Below, piece by piece: positions 21,382-32,224 of a stretch of 64,000 nucleotides of DNA. Origin of the DNA: an uncultured Clostridia bacterium (lineage in GTDB: Bacteria > Bacillota > Clostridia > Saccharofermentanales > Saccharofermentanaceae); NCBI GenBank assembly GCA_946537885.1, contig CAMNGC010000003.1:107040-171039 (forward strand), written 5' to 3'. The position numbers and the translations under genes were made by a program. The stretch's first letter is position 1. Each line of letters opens with the position of its first letter. The notes beneath the pieces are model-generated. The model searched no databases. It worked only from the letters and a program-made list of their open reading frames with translations, and was not told the DNA's origin.

Positions 21382-22115
21382 TCTATTTTATCTACACTAT
21401 CATCGCGGGGATCTTGAGCATCCCGATCTGGATCTTCCTCTTCATAGTATCGAGGACCGTCAGTATGAAGAAGACCTATGAGAAGACATCGATGTTCTAC
21501 ACCAAGGTCTTCTCTTTCGGATACCGTCTCTGCGCTTTCTTCGGCGGAGCCAGAGTAAAGGTTAGCGGCCTGGAACTCCTGCCTTCCCCTGAAGGCGAGA
21601 AGTTCCTGATCGTGGGCAATCACTGCTCCAATCTCGACCCGTTCATAATGGGCGGCTGGCTCAAGAACTATCCGATCGCCTTTATCTCCAAGCCCTCCGT
21701 ATTTGACCTTCCTATCGCAGGCAGATACATGTGGAGACTTCGTTATATGGCGATCGACCGTAAGAATAACCGTCAAGGCATACAGGTCATCCGTCAGGCC
21801 GCCGACATGATCTCGTCAGGCGATTCATGTGTAGCAGTTTACCCCGAGGGCACGAGAAACTATGACAACAAGACTCTGAAGAAATTCCACGACGGTTCCC
21901 TTAAGTCCGCTTTGTGGGCCAAGTGCCCCATTGCCGTCTGCGTAATGACCGGAGCACACGACATCAGCAAGAACTGGCTCCGAAGAAGGACCAAGGTCAC
22001 GCTCGATATAGTTGAAGTTATCCCGTACGAGGAGATCAAGGACTTAAAGACCCACGAGATCGCCGAGAGGATCAAGTCTGTTATGCAGGAGAAGCTTGAT
22101 AAGATATATTCCTGA
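21360..22115 (+). CDS. plsC: 1-acyl-sn-glycerol-3-phosphate acyltransferase
   Basis: GNHCSNLDPF (HX4D-like NHCSNLD), YPEGTRN motifs. Confidence 0.9.
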   Translation: MRIAGTVIYFIYTIIAGILSIPIWIFLFIVSRTVSMKKTYEKTSMFYTKVFSFGYRLCAFFGGARVKVSGLELLPSPEGEKFLIVGNHCSNLDPFIMGGWLKNYPIAFISKPSVFDLPIAGRYMWRLRYMAIDRKNNRQGIQVIRQAADMISSGDSCVAVYPEGTRNYDNKTLKKFHDGSLKSALWAKCPIAVCVMTGAHDISKNWLRRRTKVTLDIVEVIPYEEIKDLKTHEIAERIKSVMQEKLDKIYS

Positions 22116-22187
22116 TTCTACGGGACAGTTGCCCCGGTCAGAGGGACATGTTTTGTAGACAGTCCCAGCCCCCGTATCAATCCCGGG

Positions 22188-22985
22188 TCACAGACACCTG
22201 TACGCGATTATCGTGACCGTGCCCTTGCCGGGATACTTTTTGATCTCATAACGCTCCGGGAAATCCGCGAGCAACTCCGGCAGCTTGACATGGTGGTATG
22301 AACGAATATCAAACTCCGGCATTACACGCTTGATATACTGACCTGCCGAAGCAACATTTACATATCCGTCATCGTCGGCATACTTCTCATAAGCGATCTT
22401 CAAGAGCTGATGGATATCTTCCATCTCATCATCCTCTTCAATCTCCTCAGGCTCGTCATTAATGACTTCCTTGACCGAGGCCTTATTACCGCCCTTCTTA
22501 GTAGAAGTCTTTTTGGTCTTCTTGGTTTTCTTCTTCCTTGAGGCAGTGTCATCCTCCAAATTCTCAAGGAGAATGAATTCATCACAGGCATTTACAAATG
22601 GAGCCGGCGTTTTCTTCTCGCCGACGCCGATCACATATACACCGGACTCGTGGATCCTTATGGCCAGAGGCGTGTAGTCACTGTCGCTTGCCACGATAAC
22701 GAAAGCATCATATAGATCCTTGTAGAGCATATCCATCGCATCGATCACGAGAGCCATATCCGTCGCATTCTTGCCTGCAACATAGTCGAACTGCTGATTC
22801 GCATTGATGGCAAGTCTCTTTATCTCACCTTCCCAATTCTTGAGAATATCCTTTTTCCAGTTTCCATAGGCCCTTTTAACAACGATCCTGCCGCGGGTCG
22901 AGATCTCTCTTATCACTGCCTCTATCTTGTGGACCTGTGTATTGTCAGCATCGATCAGAAGCGCTATTCGCTGTAGATTATCCAT
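22188..22985 (-). CDS. NYN domain (PIN-like) protein with C-terminal OST-HTH/LOTUS domain
   Basis: IALLIDADNTQ...DMALVIDAMDMLYKDLYDAFVIVASDSDYTPLAIRIHESGVYVIGVGE; C-terminal winged-helix-like YVNVASAGQYIKRVMPEFDIRSY. Confidence 0.85.
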   Translation of the reverse strand: MDNLQRIALLIDADNTQVHKIEAVIREISTRGRIVVKRAYGNWKKDILKNWEGEIKRLAINANQQFDYVAGKNATDMALVIDAMDMLYKDLYDAFVIVASDSDYTPLAIRIHESGVYVIGVGEKKTPAPFVNACDEFILLENLEDDTASRKKKTKKTKKTSTKKGGNKASVKEVINDEPEEIEEDDEMEDIHQLLKIAYEKYADDDGYVNVASAGQYIKRVMPEFDIRSYHHVKLPELLADFPERYEIKKYPGKGTVTIIAYRCL

Positions 22986-23190
22986 TACTGTTCTCCCTTC
23001 TTACTTCCGCCGTCGCTTTCTCCAGCGTCGGTCTGTCCATCGTCATCGTTCGCCCGCAACCTTCGCAGACGAGCTTACATTCCATCCCGACGCGTGTCAG
23101 TTTCCAGCTCTTGCTCCCGCACGGATGCTTTTTACGCATAACGACAACATCACCGACTTCATATTGATACATAAAGAACTTGCCCGGCAT
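22978..23190 (-). CDS. DUF951 family protein
   Basis: YEVGDVVVMRKKHPCGSKSWKLTRVGMECKLVCEGCGRTMTMDRPTLEK. Confidence 0.9.
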   Translation of the reverse strand: MPGKFFMYQYEVGDVVVMRKKHPCGSKSWKLTRVGMECKLVCEGCGRTMTMDRPTLEKATAEVRRENSNG

Positions 23191-23193
23191 ATC

Positions 23194-24051
23194 TCACCTC
23201 TTAAATCCATATGTTACGCGCGGATTCCCGCCGTAATCTTCAATAGTATCCACGTCCTTAAAGCCTGCGTCACTCAGTATCCGCCTCACCTTTTCGCTCT
23301 GGTCGAAACCATGCTCAACAGCGAGAATTCCGCCGTTTGTAACATTGTTACAATAGTTCGCGGCGATTGCTCTATAGTATTCAAGACCGTCTGCTCCGCC
23401 ATAAAGAGCCAGCGAAGGCTCTTTGCGAACATCGGCAGGCAGCTCCTCCATCGCAGGGCCGTCAATATAGGGCGGATTCGCAGTTATTATATCGAAAATC
23501 TTCTCTATTCCGCCAATCCTAACATCCTGCTTCTCAACGACAAAGCATCCGGGCTCCCTGCCGACAGTTCTCGCATTGCCCGAAGCAACTTCCAAAGCCT
23601 CGGAGCTGACGTCGGTCAGATAAGAAGATACTTTAATGCCGCGTCTGACGATCTCGTTGGCAAGGGATATACCGACGCAGCCACTGCCGGTGCATAGATC
23701 CAACATCGCAAGGCTTTCTCCGGCTTCCATCCGCGGGATATCGGCCATCTTCCCGACAGGTAGCTCATTTAATCCAAGAGCCGTAAGGACCGTCTCTACC
23801 AGGATTTCCGTATCGCTTCGAGGGATCAGCACATCGGGCGTAACCTTGTAGCGTTCCTTAAAGAAATCCCTGTAGCCGACGATATAGGCGCAGGGCTCCC
23901 CCTGTATACGGCGGGCTACAAAACTTTCCAATTCAGCAGCGTCGTGCGCCGCCTCTGCCATAAGCTCCATTTCAAAACGGGCATCGTTAATATCGATACC
24001 CGCCTCGATCATTCTCTGAATATAAATATCCTTGTTATTACCAGACGTCAT
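23194..24051 (-). CDS. prmC: Peptide chain release factor N5-glutamine methyltransferase
   Basis: LDLCTGSGCVGISLA, ITANPPYI; upstream part of the 24189 ORF overlaps the DUF1385 gene, so start at 24051 preferred. Confidence 0.95.
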   Translation of the reverse strand: MTSGNNKDIYIQRMIEAGIDINDARFEMELMAEAAHDAAELESFVARRIQGEPCAYIVGYRDFFKERYKVTPDVLIPRSDTEILVETVLTALGLNELPVGKMADIPRMEAGESLAMLDLCTGSGCVGISLANEIVRRGIKVSSYLTDVSSEALEVASGNARTVGREPGCFVVEKQDVRIGGIEKIFDIITANPPYIDGPAMEELPADVRKEPSLALYGGADGLEYYRAIAANYCNNVTNGGILAVEHGFDQSEKVRRILSDAGFKDVDTIEDYGGNPRVTYGFKR

Positions 24052-25060
24052 CTTCGGCATTCTCGGGAATAACGGCCTGCATGGCACTGATCGCGACCTC
24101 GATAATGGGACCGTCAGGTTCGCTGGTCGTAAAGTTCTGGAGCCACATTCCGGGCTTAGCGAGGAATCTGCAGAAGGGATTCTTATCATGTCGCCCGATG
24201 AATCTTAGAAGCTCAAAGGATACTCCGCAGATAATGGGGATCGCGACAACTCTTACCAGAACATTGACCCAGATCTTATCATCAGGAATGAAGAAGCCCA
24301 GAATGGTGTAGATCAGGATCGAGATAGCAAGAACGATAAACATGAATGCGGTTCCGCATCTGGGATGAAATCTCGGATACTTGCGAACATTATCGACTGT
24401 CAGGGGCTCACCGGCCTCATAGCACGCAATAGTCTTGTGTTCTGCGCCATGATAGCGCCAGACGCGGTCGATATCCTCAAGCTTGGATGCAAGGATCAGA
24501 TAGAGGAAAAAGAACAGAAGTCTCAACACGCCCTCAATGATATTGAGAACGAGAGCCATCCAGTTCGCCGCCCTTGTCTCATCGCTCAGGAATCTCGCAC
24601 CGATATCTACCAGGATACGGGGCAAAATGATGAAAATGCCGATACTGATAATGATGCCCAGGATAGCCGACAACGAAAGCATAAGGTTATAGTGCTTCTC
24701 GGCAAAGGACTCGAGGCCGCTCTTCTTCGCCTCAGCTTTCTCTTCCTCTTCCGGTTTCCCCTCTTCCGAGATATCAGCCGAACGCATCAGCGCGCCTGTA
24801 CCCGTAACAAGCATCTTGTAAAATCTTATACAGCCTCTCACAAAAGGAATCTTCTCGAAATAAGTCGATCTCTCACTTCTCGGGACTTCCTCGATATAGA
24901 TCGATCCGTCCCCCTTCCTTACTGCCATAGAGGTGCGGTGGGGGCCGACCATCATAACGCCTTCGATAAGCGCCTGCCCCCCGATCGTGGTCTTCTTCAA
25001 AGCAGGTTTAATTTCTGACATATTATCTCCTTGTAGCATAAAAGCATACGTGCATATCAA
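24038..25060 (-). CDS. DUF1385 membrane protein
   Basis: TTIGGQALIEGVMMVGPHRTSMAVR...WRYHGAEHKTIACYEAGEPLTVDNVRKYPRFHPRCGTAFMFIV. Confidence 0.93.
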   Translation of the reverse strand: MICTYAFMLQGDNMSEIKPALKKTTIGGQALIEGVMMVGPHRTSMAVRKGDGSIYIEEVPRSERSTYFEKIPFVRGCIRFYKMLVTGTGALMRSADISEEGKPEEEEKAEAKKSGLESFAEKHYNLMLSLSAILGIIISIGIFIILPRILVDIGARFLSDETRAANWMALVLNIIEGVLRLLFFFLYLILASKLEDIDRVWRYHGAEHKTIACYEAGEPLTVDNVRKYPRFHPRCGTAFMFIVLAISILIYTILGFFIPDDKIWVNVLVRVVAIPIICGVSFELLRFIGRHDKNPFCRFLAKPGMWLQNFTTSEPDGPIIEVAISAMQAVIPENAEDDVW

Positions 25061-25217
25061 CCGATTCTCTGAATTATAACACTTCTAATAACGATATATC
25101 GCGTAAAAGGCGGCAAAAGTCTATGAATGACATAATTTTGTTACAGAGAAGCGCCCGCCGCGTGCAGGAGGCGTCGATGCTTTCCGGATTTTATAATATG
25201 CAGGCCAAAAGGTCGGA

Positions 25218-25268
25218 GCGACAATTTTTCGACATAGTAAACTTTTTACTATGTCGTTTTTCTGTCGC
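25218..25268. repeat. GCGACA/CGACATAGT two-step hairpin (copy A)
   Basis: GCGACA-atttttCGACATAGTAAA-ctt-TTTACTATGTCG-tttttc-TGTCGC, arms interrupted by a symmetric internal loop. Confidence 0.9.
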
Positions 25269-25289
25269 CCCCGCGGCAGCTACCCCCTA

Positions 25290-28241
25290 TCAGATCTGCA
25301 GGAACCCGCTCGTGAATGCCCCGGGGAACTGGAACTGCTTCGGCTTGCTTCCGAACTCCGGGAAAGACACCTCTATATATTTGTCGTCGAGCTTTATAAC
25401 CGTACCTTCGCCGAATGCTTTGTGCTTCACAACAGTCCCGACTTTTACCGAAGAAACATCAACCTTGACAACAGTTTCTTGCTTCGGCGCAGGTTTGTTC
25501 GTAGTAGGCGGCACATATGAAGGCCGGTATGTCGACGCCAACGAGGCCATCGGCACGCGATCGGCAACCAGAGGCTTGCGGCCGGACGACTTTTCCTTTT
25601 TAACCGGAGTCTTGACCACGTAATCGGGTTCATCATCGGCAGAGGAATCGATTATGACCTCCGAAGGCATTGCCATTCCCGCATAGAAGTCGTCGTCTAC
25701 ACTCATGGACTCGATGAGCACACCGCGCATCCTGTCGTAGTCCTCTTTGGAGATGACAGTGCTGAACAGGCCGATGTTCTCGCCTGCATGACGATCAATG
25801 CCCGTGTAGATAAGGCTGGCATCTTCGTATCGCTTAAACTTATATACCGCATCATTCATAAGAGCTTCGTTGAAGACGTTGAGTGATACGAGGAGTTCAA
25901 AGTCCTTTACATTGAGGCCTGTTACTTTATGGAAAAGATCAGGCTCCAACTGCGTGATTACTTCCTTAAGGCTGTATTCGCGGTAATCGGTAAGGTACAT
26001 GAATACGGGGACGCGGGTCGCGAATTTTATGAGCTTCTCCTGTATCTTTTTGCGAAGGGATTTGTATTCTTTCTCTTCTTCGGATATCTCCTTCTTCTCC
26101 TTGGGAGTCATATCCGTGTTCTCTTTCTTCGCCTTCTTGACTGATTCAGACTTGTTGATGATCGTCTCGATCTCGGTGTTAAGGCTTCTGAAGCCCTCGA
26201 TCCTCATGAGCGCATCCATGGCTTCCTGATTATTCATAAGGCGTCGTAGAGTGTCATTATCGACATTAACAAGCAAGGCCGACTCCCACCTCTTGGCGAG
26301 TAGCGTAGCGGATGTGCCTGCCATGGCGATGTCCAGGATCTCGGCGGCGTTGACCTGGCGCATGGAGCTGCCGTCGTATGCCAACACAGGCAGGAAGTTG
26401 ATGAACTCGCCGACCTTCTTCTCGGGATTACTCTCGTCGACACTTAGGCGGCAGCTGTAGTCGGAGATCTGTTTCAGGGCGCGGTCGAGAGCAAAGTCAA
26501 AGACATAACACTCCCGCTTAATGATCTTTTTCTTCCCGCTGTCGTCAGTGACCGTCCATGGGCTTTGGACTCTGAAAGCCGCCTGGAAATATGTCTCGGG
26601 GCTCTTAAGATTACAGAGCATGAGAATACCCGTCCAAGGCTTTACCGTAACGCCGGTCATCAGTTTGCCGCAGGACAGGGTAATTGTTTTCGATGAGAGG
26701 GGATCCTTCATCGCCTTCTGAACAGGTTCAAGCGCCTTAACGCCGACCCCCGCCTGAGTACCGGCACAGACGATGACCTCATAGTCATCAAAGAAAGAGT
26801 TTTGTCTCTGCCGAAGCAGGTTATACATCGCATAACACGACGATACCTTTGGCATGAACCAGAGCGTATGATTCAATACGTTAAGAAGTCTCACATCCGA
26901 GAAAGGCATAGGCGGCTTCTCGGCGCCTTGCTTTAGCTCATCCACTGAAGTTGCAAGATACGATCCTCTGATCAGATCAAGCCACTTCTGTACATAGTCT
27001 TCATACTTGAATCGAGCATCGGCCCCCTCGCCCTCCGTCGAGAAGAACACGTTCAAGTCAAACTCATCAAACTCCCCTTGCTTGGCAATCTGCTGTATGC
27101 TGTCCGGGATCTTATAAGTAAGCATTACCATTCGCGGCAGAGCTTCATAAGGATTATCTTCACCGACCCAGATTTCTTTTGCCCGCTGCTCGTCCGAATA
27201 AGTCCAGTTATAGATCTGCTCCTCGATAAACTCACCGGAGTTCAACGCACGGAAAGGCGTGCCCGACAGATAGAGATAGTATCTCGTCGTGATCGGGAGC
27301 CAGGTCTCATCGTATGCATTGCCGCGATCGTATTTACTGAGGTCATCTTCGTAAGTATCTTCATCCGCCTCGAAAAGCTGTTTCGCGCTTTCCTTCCACG
27401 CTCCGAAGTGATACTCATCGAAAATAACCAGATCCCAGTTGGTCGCATGCACCCACTCATTATTCGCCTTGATCCCGCCGGTCGCCTTATTGACACCCAG
27501 AAAATCCTGAAAAGATCCGAAACAAACGATCGGCCTGCTCTTATCCGCGCGCTGATACTGATTATCAAGCGTGTCCTTCAGGTTATTGGGATCACGCGAT
27601 ATGAACTGCCATCCCTCAAAATCCACATGAGTCATCAGGTCCTCGCGCCATGCCTTCTGAACCGCCGGCTTAAACGTTAGGATCAGGACCTTGGACAGCC
27701 CCATCTTCTTCGCGAGCTGATAAGAAGCGAAAGTCTTGCCGAATCTCATCTTCGCATTCCAAAGAAACTTCGGTATCCGGCCACCGCCCTCTTCCTCAGC
27801 AGAATGATAATAGTCGATCGTTCTCTTAACAGCATCTTCCTGCTCAGGCCTCATCCCGAAAGTCTGCGTCCGGTTCTCAACATTATCGATCCTGTTCCTG
27901 ACCGCAACGATAGCCGCCCTAACATCCTCAACTGAACACTTGAACCATTCGCCGCCCATCCCGGGAACAGCCTTCTTCTTCAACACACGATGGACATCCG
28001 TATCCCTGAAATGAGTCCCGTCAGGATACATCGCCGACTCACGCAGAACGATCCGATACGGCACGCTCCCGTCCGGCCTCTTAGTCGGATACTGCTGAGC
28101 AACACGCTTATCGACATCAACAGAAGTATAGCCGACTTTGAGCATCCCCTCATACTGAGGATTGGTATCCTCGTAGGCGTAGATCATGGGGTGGGATGTG
28201 GGGCGTTGGGGGAAGAAGGTATTATTCGACACAATCTTCAC
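25290..28241 (-). CDS. GIY-YIG (T5orf172-like) + SF2 DEAD/DEAH helicase protein of an R-M-like locus
   Basis: N-term [34 protein letters not shown]; helicase [46 protein letters not shown]-term [28 protein letters not shown] (PcrA-tail/Tudor-like). Confidence 0.85.
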   Translation of the reverse strand: MKIVSNNTFFPQRPTSHPMIYAYEDTNPQYEGMLKVGYTSVDVDKRVAQQYPTKRPDGSVPYRIVLRESAMYPDGTHFRDTDVHRVLKKKAVPGMGGEWFKCSVEDVRAAIVAVRNRIDNVENRTQTFGMRPEQEDAVKRTIDYYHSAEEEGGGRIPKFLWNAKMRFGKTFASYQLAKKMGLSKVLILTFKPAVQKAWREDLMTHVDFEGWQFISRDPNNLKDTLDNQYQRADKSRPIVCFGSFQDFLGVNKATGGIKANNEWVHATNWDLVIFDEYHFGAWKESAKQLFEADEDTYEDDLSKYDRGNAYDETWLPITTRYYLYLSGTPFRALNSGEFIEEQIYNWTYSDEQRAKEIWVGEDNPYEALPRMVMLTYKIPDSIQQIAKQGEFDEFDLNVFFSTEGEGADARFKYEDYVQKWLDLIRGSYLATSVDELKQGAEKPPMPFSDVRLLNVLNHTLWFMPKVSSCYAMYNLLRQRQNSFFDDYEVIVCAGTQAGVGVKALEPVQKAMKDPLSSKTITLSCGKLMTGVTVKPWTGILMLCNLKSPETYFQAAFRVQSPWTVTDDSGKKKIIKRECYVFDFALDRALKQISDYSCRLSVDESNPEKKVGEFINFLPVLAYDGSSMRQVNAAEILDIAMAGTSATLLAKRWESALLVNVDNDTLRRLMNNQEAMDALMRIEGFRSLNTEIETIINKSESVKKAKKENTDMTPKEKKEISEEEKEYKSLRKKIQEKLIKFATRVPVFMYLTDYREYSLKEVITQLEPDLFHKVTGLNVKDFELLVSLNVFNEALMNDAVYKFKRYEDASLIYTGIDRHAGENIGLFSTVISKEDYDRMRGVLIESMSVDDDFYAGMAMPSEVIIDSSADDEPDYVVKTPVKKEKSSGRKPLVADRVPMASLASTYRPSYVPPTTNKPAPKQETVVKVDVSSVKVGTVVKHKAFGEGTVIKLDDKYIEVSFPEFGSKPKQFQFPGAFTSGFLQI

Positions 28242-29763
28242 CTCCCAATACTATTTGAGGGCGTATCAATGATTCCACATGGTCAATTTCCTCCTCGAGC
28301 AATCCATACAACTGGTATACATCACCATCAGACCAGCTTCTCGAATAATCTACATCAGGTACAAACTGAAAATTAAGTTTTGTAATGTGCATAGATGAAA
28401 GCGTCAAGAACACCAAATATCGAACAAGTTTACACTGTATGTATGATGCAAAATTTCTAGCTTCAGTTAAACTGTAAAACGATCCCAAAATAATATATGT
28501 TTCGGTTATTACTTCACCTGGGCCATAGATTGATATTTTAGTTGTTACGCTGGATTTTCCATCAGATGCGTTATTAACTCCAGCTCTATCTGGATTTAAG
28601 TATCCGACACAAACTTTGTATTTTTCAATCTCTTCTAATCCTTTTTTTACATCACATCGTGGGATATAGAACTTTCCTTTACTTGTAATGACAGTCACGG
28701 AATTATCGAAAGGTTTATCTTTACCTCTTGTGAACGATCGCAAACCAAATGGCGAGACCGGAGCCACACGTTTGTCCATTGTTTGTTTTGCTTTAGCCAT
28801 TACGCGATGAATAATATCTACACCTACATTATCTCTGATAAACACTTCAAACTCATTAAGCGATCGTCTTCTATTACTTGCCTTGTTATTAACAATTGAT
28901 GTAAAATCACAATCTCCTATATACGAGTTATTTCTCAGGAAATAGCATACTCCTCCTGCTATATCAACACCTTGGAAACAATCTCTACTTTTAGGGTAGT
29001 CAACCATATATTCTATATGTTTGTCAGCCAACATATCTTTACGAAATTCTTCAAGTCCTCTCCCCCCAGCAAACCAACGTGAAGGGATAATCATACATAG
29101 GTAGCGAGGATTAAGCTTTTTTGCCTGCTCAACGAATTTATGGTAAATCGGTATTGCTCCACCCGCACTCCCTCCGTCACTCAGCTGATACGGCGGATTC
29201 CCGATAATAACATCAAACTTCATTTTGAATATCTCCTGTGGATTAGTGTTATGTATAAACTCGTATGCGTGTGCCTCAAGCCCTTTTCGCTTAGCATCGC
29301 CATATTCGGCTTCAGCAGCACCGCAATAAACGCACTTTCCGTCTTTCCAGCGGTGCATTATATTCTTGAATCTGATATTTCCCTGAATATCATCAAAAGC
29401 AGACACCGAATAAACACTATTAGGGTATTTGGAACAATACAAGCTACGTCTTGAAAGGAGGCTTGTAAGTTCTGTAATTGCTATTCCAAACAATTGCTTA
29501 TGGAAGATGTGGTCAAGCCGCTCCTGCAGGTTGGGGATCTTGTCTTCCAGACCTGCGATCAACCTTTTCGCTATTTCACGAAGAAACACTCCCGACTTTG
29601 TTGCAGGATCCAGGAAGGTCGTGTTCGGATCAGAGAAGAGTTCCTGCGGCAACATGTCGAGCATCGCATTCGCGACTTCCGGGGGAGTGAACACCTCGTC
29701 GTTGGAGAGATTCGCGATGCATGAGAGGACATCCGGATTGTAGGATGATGCTAAGTTAGTCAT
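28222..29763 (-). CDS. Eco57I-type N6-adenine DNA methyltransferase
   Basis: [19 protein letters not shown] (motif I variant), [55 protein letters not shown]. Confidence 0.9.
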   Translation of the reverse strand: MTNLASSYNPDVLSCIANLSNDEVFTPPEVANAMLDMLPQELFSDPNTTFLDPATKSGVFLREIAKRLIAGLEDKIPNLQERLDHIFHKQLFGIAITELTSLLSRRSLYCSKYPNSVYSVSAFDDIQGNIRFKNIMHRWKDGKCVYCGAAEAEYGDAKRKGLEAHAYEFIHNTNPQEIFKMKFDVIIGNPPYQLSDGGSAGGAIPIYHKFVEQAKKLNPRYLCMIIPSRWFAGGRGLEEFRKDMLADKHIEYMVDYPKSRDCFQGVDIAGGVCYFLRNNSYIGDCDFTSIVNNKASNRRRSLNEFEVFIRDNVGVDIIHRVMAKAKQTMDKRVAPVSPFGLRSFTRGKDKPFDNSVTVITSKGKFYIPRCDVKKGLEEIEKYKVCVGYLNPDRAGVNNASDGKSSVTTKISIYGPGEVITETYIILGSFYSLTEARNFASYIQCKLVRYLVFLTLSSMHITKLNFQFVPDVDYSRSWSDGDVYQLYGLLEEEIDHVESLIRPQIVLGGEDCVE

Positions 29764-30415
29764 AGTCGGAGAGCCTCCTGTAATCAGTCAAGGGATACTC
29801 CTTCTTCGGAGAAGGTATGTAGGCATTGATCTCTTCGTCATATTCCCAGCCGATCATGAAGATGCTCATCTGTTTCTCGTGACCGTCCAATAATTCCGAC
29901 AACTCGTAATCGCGCCGCTTGATCTGATTGCCGGTAACGAGATTCCACTCAGCGAAAACTATCGGAGTGCCGTCGTTTTTTTGCATGGTAAGAGCATCCC
30001 CGCAAAGTATGTTTTTACGGAGTATGAATTTGACGGTCTCTCTGCAGGGATCGTTCGCCTGATCTTTGGCACAACGGGTGTACTCGTCGTTCCAGATGTC
30101 ATAAAGATTCCGGCGGCAGATCTCAGCATTGTCCTCCAGAATGTCGACACCGTATATACTCGTCACGGCAAGAACGGAATACCTCTCATAATCGAAAGGG
30201 CTCTTCCCGTACTGCCTCTTCACTACAGCAAGCTTGCGTCTTAAGATCTCCTTGAGGAAAGCTCCCTCACCGCAAGCGGGCTCCAGGAACCTTGAGTCGA
30301 TCCGCTCAGTCTCATCCTTAACAAGGTCCAGCATGGCATTTACTTCGCGCTCGGCAGTAAACACCTCACCATGGTCAGCGACTCTCTGTTTGGATTTGAC
30401 TTGCTTCTCCGACAT
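29756..30415 (-). CDS. N6-MTase-like protein (SAM motif present, no recognisable NPPY)
   Basis: [18 protein letters not shown]...[20 protein letters not shown]; 4+4 nt overlap with 28222-29763. Confidence 0.8.
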   Translation of the reverse strand: MSEKQVKSKQRVADHGEVFTAEREVNAMLDLVKDETERIDSRFLEPACGEGAFLKEILRRKLAVVKRQYGKSPFDYERYSVLAVTSIYGVDILEDNAEICRRNLYDIWNDEYTRCAKDQANDPCRETVKFILRKNILCGDALTMQKNDGTPIVFAEWNLVTGNQIKRRDYELSELLDGHEKQMSIFMIGWEYDEEINAYIPSPKKEYPLTDYRRLSDYD

Positions 30416-30468
30416 GCCCGGCCCCCTGGCCGGCTACTTCAGGAAGATGTATAAAAAAGTCTACCTTC

Positions 30469-30576
30469 CTGTAATAGCCTTAATTGTTTTATTACCCTTA
30501 TAATACCACAGTTTACAGAGTACAATTTTACCGTTTTTCCCCATTCCAAAAAGTAGACATTTCTGTAATAGCCTTA
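30469..30576. repeat. Two direct repeats CTGTAATAGCCTTA (30469-30482, 30563-30576), possible recombinase/regulator site
   Basis: Exact 14-bp repeats 94 bp apart within AAAAAGT-n8-CTGTAATAGCCTTA context, next to serine recombinase gene. Confidence 0.6.
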
Positions 30577-31182
30577 GACTTTTTTGGAATGCTCATAGAG
30601 CTTCGCTTTGTAGTAAAAACTTGATGTCGGCATCCGGCACGCCTTAGCAGCATCCGATCCGGACATTTTCCCTGATCTCCATTGCTCATAGAATTCGGGA
30701 AAGCAGTCCGGCAAAGGATCAGGCGGCCTTCCGAACCTTATCCCCTTGGTCCTCGCGGCTGCTATGCCTTCAGCCTGTCTTTGCCGGATATTGGCTCGCT
30801 CGTTCTCCGCGACGAAAGACAAAACCTGCAGCACGATATCACTCAGGAAAGTTCCGATCAGGTCCTTACCTCTCCTTGTGTCGAGAAGCGGCATGTCGAT
30901 AACACAGATATCGACACCCTTTTCCTTGGTCAGAATGCGCCACTGATTCTGGATCTCCTCATAGTCACGACCGAGTCTGTCGATGCTCTTGATGTATAGA
31001 AGATCACCGCTCTTTATTCTTCCGACCATACGCTTATAGGCAGGCCTGTCAAAGTCCTTCCCGGATTGTTTATCAATATACAGATTTCTCGTCGGGACTC
31101 CGGCATCTGCCATCGCGATCAGTTGACGATCCTCATTCTGATCACGGCTGCTTACCCGGATATATCCGTATATGGTCCCCAT
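30574..31182 (-). CDS. Serine recombinase (resolvase/invertase family)
   Basis: IYGYIRVSSRDQNEDRQL, YIDKQSGKDFDRPAYKRM, SIDRLGRDYEEI, C-terminal HTH. Confidence 0.94.
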   Translation of the reverse strand: MGTIYGYIRVSSRDQNEDRQLIAMADAGVPTRNLYIDKQSGKDFDRPAYKRMVGRIKSGDLLYIKSIDRLGRDYEEIQNQWRILTKEKGVDICVIDMPLLDTRRGKDLIGTFLSDIVLQVLSFVAENERANIRQRQAEGIAAARTKGIRFGRPPDPLPDCFPEFYEQWRSGKMSGSDAAKACRMPTSSFYYKAKLYEHSKKV

Positions 31183-31476
31183 CCGTATTGATCACCTCCC
31201 TGTGTTTCATAAAGCAAACACTTATCACAGAAGGCGAATTATATCCATATCCAAATGAATTCTCTGCCGATCACTAATAACTAATACAGCAATTCATAAA
31301 CAACCATAGAAACCTTCTTCATATCCGAACATCGATCAGCAGAAACAATAAAAGTATACGTCTCAATCCAACAGTAATCGGGATATAATCTGCTTCTATA
31401 TAACTGAATTCCAGTGTAACAAATACCCATAGCCATTATTGGGACAAAAGTCCGTCGGGCTGCCGTCGCACACTTC

Positions 31477-31701
31477 TCAGGCAGGCTCCTTCCAATTGAG
31501 ATCCGGCTTAATCCCCTTTTTTACGCAATCATCGAGATAGAGATCAATGAGAACCTGATAGGGGATACCGGTTTCTTCAGCCATGCTCTTAAAATAGTCA
31601 ATGGTTGTAACCCGAAGATTCATAGTAACCTGTCGCTTAAGCTTATCGGCATACGGGTTCTTTCTCGGATTCAGATTCTTGATATCATAATTGTCTCTCA
31701 T
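31477..31701 (-). CDS. BrnA-like antitoxin (CopG/RHH-type)
   Basis: RQVTMNLRVTTIDYFKSMAEETGIPYQVLIDLYLDDCVKKG, overlaps brnT by 4 nt. Confidence 0.85.
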   Translation of the reverse strand: MRDNYDIKNLNPRKNPYADKLKRQVTMNLRVTTIDYFKSMAEETGIPYQVLIDLYLDDCVKKGIKPDLNWKEPA

Positions 31702-31988
31702 AAGTCACCACCAAACTGCACGTAATAATCAGTTTCCTGCCTCGTTGCCTCTCGCGCTGATATGATCCTTATCACATCATCTGTTCCCCTGTAACAATGA
31801 CAGACTGTAAGCACACTTGCTGTTCTGCTCATTCCTATTATCAGGAACCTGCTTTCTTGTATTGAATGATCAGGATCGTCAAACAATACTGCATTATTAT
31901 CGTAGAAAACAGTACATGCCTCCTTAAAGTCTATCCCATGCTTCCTAATGTTGATGATGTTCTTGTTCTCATCCCATTCAAAGGTCAT
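31698..31988 (-). CDS. brnT: BrnT family toxin
   Basis: MTFEWDENKNIINIRKHGIDFKEACTVFYD...IRIISAREATRQE. Confidence 0.93.
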   Translation of the reverse strand: MTFEWDENKNIINIRKHGIDFKEACTVFYDNNAVLFDDPDHSIQESRFLIIGMSRTASVLTVCHCYRGTDDVIRIISAREATRQETDYYVQFGGDL

Positions 31989-32141
31989 TAGGACTCCTCC
32001 GTATAATTATATTATAATTATGTTCACTCCACAATAGATAACTACAACTGTATTCTATCAAGCGAATACGGCCATTATCGGGACAAAAACGCATATTTAG
32101 GGGCTCTCCGGACAACGAAGATAAATATCTCCACGGGATCC

Positions 32142-32194
32142 GCGACAATGAAACGACAATGGAAAAGGGTAGTTTCATTGTCGTTTTGTTGTCG
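32142..32194. repeat. GCGACA/CGACA two-step hairpin (copy B)
   Basis: GCGACAatgaaaCGACAATG...CATTGTCGttttgtTGTCG. Confidence 0.85.
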
Positions 32195-32224
32195 AATCCC
32201 TAAAAAGTACATCTATAAAGCCAA

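Noticed and set aside
22116-22187. Inverted-repeat gap between plsC and NYN gene as another repeat-family copy
   Set aside because: The GGGAC/GTCCC pairing there does not share sequence with the other families; likely a simple bidirectional terminator.
30574-31182. Prophage or transposon boundary at the serine recombinase
   Set aside because: Small resolvase/invertase-type protein; no phage structural genes or transposase in the window.
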